Assembly (NCBI RefSeq): GCF_014640615.1
Contig: NZ_BMHH01000017.1
Coordinates: forward strand, 1 to 64,000
DNA from: Paramesorhizobium endophyticum
GTDB taxonomy: Bacteria; Pseudomonadota; Alphaproteobacteria; Rhizobiales; Rhizobiaceae
Direction of reading: 5' to 3'
Length of the DNA: 64,000 nucleotides
Shown one piece after another: positions 10,965-18,260 of the stretch. Within the stretch, counting starts at the first letter, position 1. Each line of letters opens with the position of its first letter. Under the pieces are notes generated by a model, which saw only the letters and a program-made list of their open reading frames with translations, made no database searches and had not been told where the DNA came from. Both the position numbers and the translations under genes were made by a program.

Positions 10965-12406
10965 TCAATGCCCGCCGCTCTGGGCAACCACAGGACTCTC
11001 GCCAGCCTCGCTGGCGGAACCACCGCCGCCGATGATCGCGGTCTCGAAATCGACTTCTGCGATGAAGAAGTCGCAGCTGGCATCGATGGCCGCGACATTG
11101 CTGGCGATGCTTTCGCGCGCCGTGGTGAGAAGCTCGAACACGTCGATCAGCATGCCGTTATATTCGAGCTGGCCTGCTCATTGATCGTCCGGCGCAGCGG
11201 CAGGATGCTGGTCTGGTATTGCCGGGCGATATCGTAGCTGCCGCGATAGGTCAGATAGGCGGAACGCGCCTCGGAGCGGACATTGACCGCCTTCTCCAGC
11301 AGGCGATTAACGGCCTGCATGTAGGTTTCGCGCGCGCGATTGACGCTGACCTGGCCCAGATCGAAAACCGGAATTTGGATTTCCAGTTCGAAGCCTTGCG
11401 GCGAGGACTTCTCCCGCACGCCATCTGCCGTTTCTCGCTCAATGTTGCCGCGCCAGAGCGTGTCGCATTGGTGAGCCCGAGGGATTTCGCCGTTGCATCC
11501 AGCTCCAGCCTTGCCGCAATCAGATCGACGCGCTTGCGCACCGCATCGGTCTCGACCTGGCTTTGCGTCGGGATGCGGGGCAACCTTGGAAGCTGTCCGG
11601 GCAGCTTGTAGTCGAGATCGGCGCCCCAAAGGCCCATCATCCGTGTCAGCGCCTCGCGCTCTGTCCCCTCCTTCAACCGTGCCTGAGCAAGCTCATTCGA
11701 CACTTCTGCGTAAAAGGCGCCGGCCCGCGCCTGGTCAAGCTTGTTCGCAGCACCCCGTCTCGCCAAGCTTGCGGGTCAGATCGGCGGCGGCATCGGCATC
11801 GGCGGAGACACGCGCCTGTTCGAGGAGCGAGGCGGTCTGGCGGGCGGCGACTGCGTTGTAGTAGGCGCGGCGCGTTTGGGCCGCGGTGCGGAAGGTGGCT
11901 TCGATTGCCTTTTGCTGCGCCGCCTCGAACTGCGTCCTGGCGATGTCGCTGCGCTTTGGCAAGGTGAGGATCGCCAGGATATCGCCGACCAGCCGGCGCT
12001 CGATCTCCAGCGAGCCGCCAGTTGCCAGCCGCTCCACGCCGATGACCGGGCTTGGCGGCAGGCTCGCTTCCACGAAGGCCGCTTCGGAAATTCCCAGCGC
12101 ATTATATTCCGCCTGAAGGCCGCGATTGTTGAGCAGCGCCAGTTGCACGGCGCTGTCAGCGGTCAAGGGCTTGGCAAGCAGGGACTTGACTTTGGCCTGA
12201 ATAGCGGCGGCATCGGCGAGCGATGTGATCTTGGCCGTGTCCTTGCGGATCACCGTGCCGACATACCCGGTGACAGGGCCCATGCCGCCATCCGGGGTGA
12301 AGCTGGCACAGCCGCCAAGCAGGGCTGAAACCGCACTGAGCGCGGCGAACCGCTTCCATGGCAGTGCGACAAAAGCAGCGCTTTGAGTTTCGATCCGGCG
12401 CGCCAT
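10965..12406 (-). pseudogene. TolC-family outer-membrane lipoprotein, three frameshifts
   Basis: The start at 12406 overlaps the stop of the small lipoprotein gene. The N-terminus has a lipobox (LLGGCASF) and continues as an outer-membrane efflux protein (LTADSAVQLALLNNRGLQAE; ASLPPSPVIGVERL). The frame breaks three times: near 11755 (an extra G in a GGGG run), near 11460, and near 11155 (apparently one C lost). The matching pieces continue in neighbouring frames down to a stop at 10965, ending AGESPVVAQSGGH. Joined, the pieces give a near full-length protein of about 470 residues. It would have acted as an outer-membrane partner in copper or metal efflux. Confidence 0.75.
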
Positions 12407-12624
12407 TATTCGCCCCCTGCCTTGGGAGCAACGCGCTCATTCCTTTCAATCCACGGCTTGGGATCGACTGGCCAGTAATCGACGGCTCCTGCCGTCACCG
12501 ACCTATATGGCTTGGCAGATACATGGGTATCAGGGTCGGATGGATTTGGACCGGCGCCAATGGCAGGCAAGCGTGAACATGCGGACAGGATGACGGCAAC
12601 GGCCGTCAGTGAAATGGGGTTCAT
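12406..12624 (-). CDS. Small lipoprotein of the copper block
   Basis: A 72-residue predicted lipoprotein: lipobox-like AVILSACS near residue 16, then a short proline-rich mature part (YRSVTAGAVDYWPVDPKPW). The start at 12624 has a ribosome site (gagga) that lies inside the 8-bp target duplication of the IS66 element. It overlaps the TolC-like gene, and such small lipoproteins are usual first genes of TolC/multicopper oxidase operons. The frame is intact, but its upstream promoter has been cut off by the IS66 insertion and the downstream genes are broken. Confidence 0.55.
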   Translation of the reverse strand: MNPISLTAVAVILSACSRLPAIGAGPNPSDPDTHVSAKPYRSVTAGAVDYWPVDPKPWIERNERVAPKAGGE

Positions 12625-12628
12625 GGTA

Positions 12629-12636
12629 TCCTCGGA
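12629..12636. repeat. Left target-site duplication of IS66
   Basis: Direct repeat tcctcgga immediately outside the left GTAA end, identical to the copy at 15468-15475. Confidence 0.85.
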
Positions 12637-12680
12637 GTAAGCCCCCGATTGGCATCGCCTGCCGAATAGCGCCTTGATGG

Positions 12681-12724
12681 CCTAAGATACGTCATTAACG
12701 ACGTCGTTAGCGACGTGTCTTAGG
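12681..12724. repeat. 44-bp near-perfect palindrome upstream of IS66 tnpA
   Basis: Two 22-base arms match at 19 positions and meet at the perfectly symmetric centre aacgacgtcgtt. It lies inside the left end of the IS66 element, ending 11 bases before the tnpA start codon. It could be a binding site for a transposase subunit or an autoregulator, or a hairpin that keeps outside transcription from entering tnpA. There is no T-run, so it is not a classic terminator. Confidence 0.6.
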
Positions 12725-12735
12725 CGAGGTATGGG

Positions 12736-13110
12736 ATGCGTGTTGAAATTCTTGGTCAGGAACGGCGGCGGCGTTGGGGTGACGAGAAGAAGCTCGACAT
12801 TGTCATGTCGGTTGGGCTCGACGGTGCGACGGTCACTGAGATTGCACACCGGTACAATGTGACCCGATAGCAGATTTACGCCTGGCGGCATGAGCTGAGA
12901 AAGAAGGGTTTGTTACCGTTCACTGCCGAGACGGTCTTCGTTCCCGTAGACACGTCCGCCATGCATGGCGCCCCGGTCGTGCGGGAGGGCGTTGCGCGTG
13001 TGCCTGCTATGATCGAGCTGCGGTTGAACGATGGGCGCAGTCTTCGCTTCGACAGTGGTGTCGATGCCACCGTCCTTACCCGGCTCATCCGTGCGGTTGA
13101 AGCAGCATGA
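12736..13110 (+). pseudogene. tnpA: IS66 TnpA with internal stop codon
   Basis: A 124-residue IS66 OrfA frame with a helix-turn-helix (VTEIAHRYNVTR, then QIYAWRHELRKKGLL). The codon between these is TAG at about 12868, where the family has a glutamine: one C-to-T change. The rest of the frame is intact to 13110, and the stop overlaps the tnpB start (ATGA). TnpA is needed for transposition in this family, so the nonsense codon should disable the copy unless helped by another. Confidence 0.85.
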
Positions 13111-13454
13111 TTGGGCCGGGAACCGGTGTTCGAGTGTATCTGGCCTGCGGGATCACGGATATGCGCAAAGGCATTGAGGGCCTGGCTGCACTTGCACAGG
13201 ACGTGTTGCGTCAGAAGCCGACGGGTGGGGCGGTCTTCGCCTTTCGGGGAAGACGTGGCGACCGTTTGAAGCTTCTTTATTTTGATGGGCAGGGCTTCTG
13301 TCTGTATTATAAAATTTTGCAGAAGGGGCGGTTCCCATGGCCATCGGCCACTGATGGAACGGCGCGGCTGACGTCGGCGCAACTGGCCATGCTCTGGGAA
13401 GGAATTGACTGGCGTCGTCCGGATTGGGGGGCGCCACCGGCCCGTATCGGGTGA
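13107..13454 (+). CDS. tnpB: IS66 family accessory protein TnpB
   Basis: 115 residues, full family length, with the hallmark VYLACGITDMRKGIEGLAAL near the start and GRRGDRLKLLYFDGQGFCLYYK in the middle. It overlaps tnpA by four bases. It is an accessory protein needed with TnpA and TnpC for transposition; its biochemical role is not well settled. This is the only one of the four genes of the element without a defect. Confidence 0.9.
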   Translation: MIGPGTGVRVYLACGITDMRKGIEGLAALAQDVLRQKPTGGAVFAFRGRRGDRLKLLYFDGQGFCLYYKILQKGRFPWPSATDGTARLTSAQLAMLWEGIDWRRPDWGAPPARIG

Positions 13455-13528
13455 TTTTATCCATCTGAACCTGCCTGAATTCCGCTTGTTTTTATGGAAA
13501 TATTTGCTGGCTTATAGTAGTCAGGGTC

Positions 13529-15152
13529 ATGCATAGCGCGACCCAAGACCTGACCGACGATCCCGCCGTTCTCAAGGCGATGATCACCGCTTTGCAGGCG
13601 GAAATCGGAAAGATGTCGGCGACGTTGCAGGCGCATGATCAGTTGATTGCGACTTTGCGGCTACGCATCGCCAAGCTGAAGAAACAGGTCTTCGGCAAGT
13701 CCTCTGAAAAGATCGAGCGCGAGATCGAACAGCTGGAACTGGCGCTGGAGGATCTCTTGATCGCCGCGGCGCAGCGCAATACGGCGCCGATCGATGAGGC
13801 CGATGAGCCTGTGCCTGTCGCCCCCTTGGCAAGCACGTCCGCAACGGTCATGCGCCGTCGGCCGCGCGTATCGCAAAAGGCCATTCGCGAGCGCCGGGAA
13901 CTCGATCCTGGCAACTGTTGCCCGGAATGCGGCGGTGAATTGCGTCTTGTCGGCGAGGACGCGAGCGAAATCCTCGACATGATCGCGGCGCAGATGAAGG
14001 TCATCGAGGTCGCCCGGCTCAAGAAATCCTGCCGGTGCTGCGAGAAGATGGTGCAGTTGCCAGCGCCCAGTCGCCCGATAGCGGGGCAGCATGGCGGGAG
14101 CAGGTCTTCTGGCGTACATCCTGGTCTCGAAGTTCGACGACCATCTGCCGCTATATCGCCTGAACGAGATCTTCACCCGCATGGGCGCCGACATTCCCGA
14201 CAGCACGCTGGTCGATTGGTGCGGTCGCGCCATGCTGGTGCTTCTGCCTCTGATCGAACGGATCGAGGCCGCGATCATGGGAAGCGACCTCCTTCATGCC
14301 GACGATACCCCGATCCGGGTGCTGGATCGCTCACTACGAGACAAGGGTTTAGGCAAAGGCGTGAAGAAAGGCAGGATCTGGACCTATGTCCGGGATCAAC
14401 GGCCATGGGCGGGTGCTGCCCCGCCTGGTGCGGTCTACTACTTCGCCCCGGACTGGAAGCAAGAGCACGTGCTTCAACACCTCAGGCAGGCAAGCGGTAT
14501 CCTTCAAGCCGATGGCTACAAAGGGTACGGGAAACTCTATGAACCTGGAGCAGATGGAGCGCGCCGCTTTCGGGAAGCGGCCTGCTGGGCGCATTGGCGC
14601 CGCGACTTCCATGATATCTGGACCTCGAACAAATCCCAGATCGCACGAGAGGCTCTCGATCGTATCGGTGCGCTTTACGACATCGAGCGAGACATTGCCG
14701 GTCAGCCTGCCGATATCCGCCTTGCCGCGCGTCAGAAGCACAGCAAGTCAAGGGTGGACGCATTGCGCCTATGGGCCGAAGCTCAACTCACACGCATTCC
14801 AGGCAAGGGCGATCTGGCGGCCGCTTTCCGTTACGGCCTGAGCCGGTGGGCCTCATTCTGCCTGTTTCTGGAAGACGGACGCGTTGCCATGGACAACAAT
14901 GCCGCCGAGCGGGCGTTGCGTCCGATCGGCGTTGGAAGGCGCAATTGGTTATTCGCCGGCGCCGACACCGGCGCGGAAACCTTGGCGCGGGCCATGACGA
15001 TCATCGAGACGGCCAAGATGAATGGCGTCGATCCGCAGGCCTATCTGGCCGATGTGCTCGACCGTATCCACGATCACAAGATCAACCGGCTCGACGAACT
15101 GCTACCATGGAACTGGACCCCGGTGGTCACCGTCTGCGCCGAGGCCGCCTGA
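13529..15152 (+). pseudogene. tnpC: IS66 transposase TnpC, single frameshift
   Basis: The N-terminal part (13529 to about 14080) has a coiled-coil/leucine-rich start, the motif LKKQVFGKSSEKIE and a zinc-binding CPECGGEL...CRCCEK segment. The catalytic DDE part continues in the next frame from about 14085 to 15152: [52 protein letters not shown]. The join, near GATAGCGGGGCAGC, is explained by one extra G in a run. Joined, the protein would be about 540 residues, normal for the family. Whether the extra G is real or a sequencing error cannot be told here. Confidence 0.85.
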
Positions 15153-15452
15153 TGGCAACGATCACCTGCGTCTTCACCATCAACCACGTCGCCAACCTGC
15201 TTGAAGAGGATCCTGAGCTTCTTCAGGCAATCGTCAGAAACGATGACAATCTTAGCTACGGCAGCATCATCAGCGTCTACGATGGCACGGACGGACGAGG
15301 CAATGACCGCGCTCACTGACGATGGGATTAACGAGTTAAGACAAATGCTTGCTCACGCCCGCAAATCCGCGGAAGAATGGAACGACTTCCTCGACAGTTT
15401 TGTTGACGACGAAGAACTCATCGCCCGCGTCAAGACGAAATCTCTGCGGTAA
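15152..15452 (+). pseudogene. IS66 small passenger gene, 4-bp duplication
   Basis: The start overlaps the tnpC stop. The first 47 or so residues (ITCVFTINHVANLLEEDPEL...SIISVYDGTD) are followed in another frame by EAMTALTDDGINELRQMLAH...WNDFLDSFVDDEELIARV. The two frames join cleanly if one copy of the tandem ggac at about 15288-15295 is removed, so a 4-bp tandem duplication has broken the gene. The intact protein would be about 97 residues. Such an acidic ORF after tnpC occurs in several rhizobial IS66 elements; I know no function for it. Confidence 0.6.
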
Positions 15453-15467
15453 CAATCGGCCGGTTAC

Positions 15468-15475
15468 TCCTCGGA
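15468..15475. repeat. Right target-site duplication of IS66
   Basis: Direct repeat tcctcgga immediately after the right end ...ggttac, identical to 12629-12636. A perfect pair shows that both outer ends belong to a single insertion event. Confidence 0.85.
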
Positions 15476-15638
15476 GCAGGCCGGATCGGTCAAACGGCGG
15501 ACCGTATGACGTCAGGCGGCAAACCTTGAGCCGCGCAGGGCGCAGCGATGAAGGCTGTCGGCAGATACCCAATGATATAAGCGCAGACGGATTGAATCCG
15601 TCAGCAGTCGAAAGGCGTGAAAGGGGATCGGCCGACGA
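15476..15638. other. Gap right of IS66
   Basis: No gene supported. Before the insertion this DNA lay directly upstream of the copper lipoprotein gene, so it may contain that operon's old promoter. Confidence 0.35.
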
Positions 15639-16050
15639 TCAGAGGCCGGCGGATCTCGGAGGACGATCGAGGCGCGTGGCTGGCGTTTCCTCCAGGCTGG
15701 CTTCGAGCAACGGGCGCTCGACAGTGCGCGCCAAGATCAGCGCTTTCACATCGCAGCCATAGGCGGGGATGGCAGTATGACACGCCATCGCGCAGCAGGA
15801 ACCGGCCAGATCGTTGTGCTGGTGTTCGGGGCCGCAGGCTGGACCTGCATTCAGGCAATCCGGCTTCTGAGCCGTGTGCTGATTGCCATGTTGATGCTGC
15901 CCGCTGGAGTGACTATCTGCGCTCTGCGCATGATGTCCCTTTCCCACCGTTCGATGCCATGGATCCGCTCGCAAGACTCCAGCTCGTGCTTGTCACCGAA
16001 AAGGCAAGCGCGACCAGCAGAATCAAAATGGAGCGAAGCAGGAGCATCAT
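15639..16050 (-). pseudogene. His/Cys-rich exported copper-associated protein, frameshifted
   Basis: Starts at 16050 (tandem ATG) with a signal peptide (LLLRSILILLVALAFSVTS). After about residue 35 the frame fails in a run-rich stretch (GGTGGGAAAGGGACATC). The next frame continues with HHAQSADSHSSGQHQHGNQH, CCAMACHTAIP and ends ETPATRLDRPPRSAGL. The His- and Cys-rich middle and the Arg-x-Asp-Arg-Pro-Pro-Arg tail are like small periplasmic proteins found at the head of copper-resistance operons. Before the IS66 insertion it was directly upstream of the lipoprotein/TolC/oxidase genes on the same strand. Confidence 0.55.
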
Positions 16051-16321
16051 GACGATAGCAAGATATCGGCGATATCCGAAATGACAAGCTGAATGTGTGC
16101 TTTGCAATTCCGTCCCTGGATGTTCGAATGGGGTGCCGCGGCTGGGGTCACGGCACCGGTTGCACATCGCATTGACCAACGTTCGTCGAGCAACTTTTGA
16201 GAATTATAGCGCATATGAGATGCGCAATAATCAGTCTCATATTAGATGACATTTCGACCACGCCGTAGGCGAAATAGGTTATATGACGAACTGTCTAATA
16301 GTATCAGTCATATATGAAGAA
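16051..16321. other. AT-rich gap downstream of hipA
   Basis: No gene seen. Contains several overlapping imperfect dyads (gcgcatatgagatgcgc near 16209; gtcatatatga near 16307). The second repeats the core of the palindrome in front of hipB. Confidence 0.35.
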
Positions 16322-17554
16322 TTAAATTGCGAGCGCTATCTCCGTCTGGTCGTTTATGAAGGCGGCCTCATAGTGCCGCGCCAAAGCCCCGGAGACGCCC
16401 AACTGTCGAAGCGCCTCACGCCATTCATCGGAAATACGCCGCGCTGTCTCGCGGATCATTTGGCGGGCGTCCTCTTCGGCGACCTCGAAAAACTCGCACG
16501 CTTCGAGGGCCAGACGGATCGACCGGTCATGCGCGCCGCCCTCGATGATCGCCGTTTCGAGGTGCGGATTGCGGTCAGGCGCGGGGTTCACATCGAAAAC
16601 CGGAGATAATCGCCAGCGGCCGGCTCCCACATACAGGAACCCGTGGTTCTTCAGATGGTCATCCTTGTTCGATACGAGGATCGTGAAGATCAAACGCAGG
16701 AAGAGTTCGCGGAAATCAGCCTGCGGATCAGCGGCATTTGCCCGCATAAAGTCAACGATCTCCGTATAGGAACCGAGCTCGGTTCCAGTCTTTCCAAGGG
16801 CCGTGCGAGCCGAGATGTAAGGAATACGTGCGGTCCCGCGCCGGTCGAACCGCTGGATCAGAGCGACGGGGAATGGCGTGTCGGAGAGTTCCAGCCTGGC
16901 CTCCGGCGTGCGGATGCCGCATACCTTGGCCAAGTGTAGCGTGGCGACCTCGACACGTTCGATCGGTTGCTGGTCGTGGACCGATGTGAACTTGGCGAGC
17001 CAGAGCGTCTCGCCGTCCCGGACATTGGCCTTGGGACGTGCACCGCCGGAACCGCCCGCGCCGGCGAGCGTCTGCATCTCCTCTGCGGAAATCTCCCTGC
17101 CTTGTTCATAGGCCCGGGCGATGGCAGTGATCGCCTGCAGATCGACAAGGCGTGGCACAGCATCGGTCGCCCCACCCCGGATGATTTCTCCGCTATCGTT
17201 CAGAAACCGCAGAGCCCCCTGCCGGCAGGTATCATCGGACAGGGTCAGATATTCGAATTCGGAAAGGCCGTTGCCATAGGCGCGCTCGAGAAGCCTGCGG
17301 CCCCAGCTATCCGGCGCGGCGTCGGCGAAGACGCCCGCCAGTGCGTCGCGCACGTTTCCGGACTGGCCGGATGCATGAAATGGCCCAGCGTCAAGAGGGA
17401 AGGTCGGCTGCACGGCAAAGGCGCGGGGATTCTCGATCCAGGCGGGGTCATAGGTGAAGGTCGAGAACTGGCGTGGCCCAGCCTGCGTGAAACGCAGTTG
17501 ACCAACAGGTGTCAGGCTCTCGCCGAGAACGACATGGGCGTTGAAGTCGGGCAT
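16322..17554 (-). CDS. hipA: HipA-family serine/threonine kinase toxin
   Basis: 410 residues, close to the usual 420-440. Seen in order: an N-terminal HipA domain (PVGQLRFTQAGPRQFSTFTYD), a glycine-rich ATP loop (GAGGSGGARPKA, about residue 165), the catalytic loop SNKDDHLKNHGFLY (about 292-305) and the metal-binding SPVFDVNP. In characterised members HipA phosphorylates glutamyl-tRNA synthetase and slows growth, and is neutralised by HipB. Its ATG overlaps the hipB stop by one base, so the pair is co-translated. Frame and catalytic residues are intact, so it is likely functional. Confidence 0.9.
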   Translation of the reverse strand: MPDFNAHVVLGESLTPVGQLRFTQAGPRQFSTFTYDPAWIENPRAFAVQPTFPLDAGPFHASGQSGNVRDALAGVFADAAPDSWGRRLLERAYGNGLSEFEYLTLSDDTCRQGALRFLNDSGEIIRGGATDAVPRLVDLQAITAIARAYEQGREISAEEMQTLAGAGGSGGARPKANVRDGETLWLAKFTSVHDQQPIERVEVATLHLAKVCGIRTPEARLELSDTPFPVALIQRFDRRGTARIPYISARTALGKTGTELGSYTEIVDFMRANAADPQADFRELFLRLIFTILVSNKDDHLKNHGFLYVGAGRWRLSPVFDVNPAPDRNPHLETAIIEGGAHDRSIRLALEACEFFEVAEEDARQMIRETARRISDEWREALRQLGVSGALARHYEAAFINDQTEIALAI

Positions 17555-17931
17555 CAGAATGACGCGCCGTCCGGATCGACGACATCCGGATCATCCTGTG
17601 CCGTCTTACCCTTGGCCTTCTGCCTGCGCAGTGTGGTCGCAAAAGACCGTCCGCGACGCGGCTCGCGTTCGGCGGTCAACGCCAACCCCAGATCGTCCTT
17701 GCGGATGTCGATCAGGTCGGCCAGCCGATCGACAAGACCGAGCACAACCAAAATATCGGCGAGCGTGCCGATTCCCACACCGGGATCCCCCTTTTCCAAG
17801 CGCGCAACGGTACTCGGCGAGGTGCCCGCGCGCACCGCCAGGTCAGCCGCGGCGATGCCGCGCCGCAAGCGAGCGCCGCGGACGTCGTGTCCGAGTCTTT
17901 CAAGGGTGGACTTTGATTTCGGCGATCCCAT
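17554..17931 (-). CDS. hipB: HipB-family antitoxin, Xre-type regulator
   Basis: About 125 residues from the ATG at 17931; a GTG at 17955 is an alternative start, and neither has a strong ribosome site. A helix-turn-helix covers about residues 20-75 (LGHDVRGARLRRGIAAADLAVRAGTSPSTVARLEKG, shown here in outline only as LAVRAGTSPSTVARLEKG). The C-terminal tail is basic then acidic (TAQDDPDVVDPD). It should bind HipA and repress the operon through operators such as the palindrome just upstream. Confidence 0.85.
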   Translation of the reverse strand: MGSPKSKSTLERLGHDVRGARLRRGIAAADLAVRAGTSPSTVARLEKGDPGVGIGTLADILVVLGLVDRLADLIDIRKDDLGLALTAEREPRRGRSFATTLRRQKAKGKTAQDDPDVVDPDGASF

Positions 17932-17971
17932 TAGCAACAATCCAGATACGAACACTAAAATCTTATATCAC

Positions 17972-17983
17972 GTCATATATGAC
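17972..17983. promoter_or_regulatory. Palindrome gtcatatatgac, probable HipB operator
   Basis: A perfect 12-base palindrome 40 bases upstream of the hipB ATG. A near copy (gtcatatatga) lies at about 16307, downstream of hipA. HipB proteins bind short palindromes in their own promoter, so operator function is likely but inferred. Confidence 0.45.
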
Positions 17984-18198
17984 GGATTGTTGAATTCAAC
18001 AAGGGAAATGCAACAGCTAGCCACGGGCGCTAGACCGTTGTAAGCAGGCGCACCGCTACGACTCTGGCGAGCTCTCAGGTCTGCTCTGCGGGTTCGGTGA
18101 CTGATGCCAGCGCCGCCTTCTTCTCCTTGTTGCCATGCGCGATCCGTCGACGTTCATTCGTCGGAAGTCAATACAAGACAATTTCACTCATGTTTTGT

Positions 18199-18213
18199 TG
18201 ACAAGAGCAGTCA
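18199..18213. promoter_or_regulatory. Iron-responsive (IRO/RirA-type) box of the receptor gene
   Basis: TGA-CAAGAGCAG-TCA fits the TGA-N9-TCA consensus of RirA-regulated promoters in rhizobia and relatives. It lies 48 bases upstream of the receptor start codon. The same motif precedes the biosynthetic operon at 30474-30488, which makes chance less likely. Confidence 0.6.
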
Positions 18214-18260
18214 TTGTGGCTTTTATGCGGCGCGCGCACGATGCAGAAGAGGGGATTTCC

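Larger units (their letters stand above)
12637..15467 (+). mobile_element. IS66-family insertion sequence, 2831 bp, complete ends
   Basis: The left end starts GTAAGCCCCCGATTG at 12637; the reverse complement of the right end, finishing at 15467, starts GTAACCGGCCGATTG, matching at 12 of 15 positions and with the GTAA start typical of IS66. Both ends are flanked by the same 8 bases, tcctcgga, the usual IS66 target duplication length. Inside are tnpA, tnpB, tnpC and a small passenger gene, in the standard order. tnpA has a nonsense codon, and tnpC and the passenger are frameshifted, so this copy should not move by itself. It inserted 13 bases upstream of the start of the copper lipoprotein gene. 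Confidence 0.9.
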
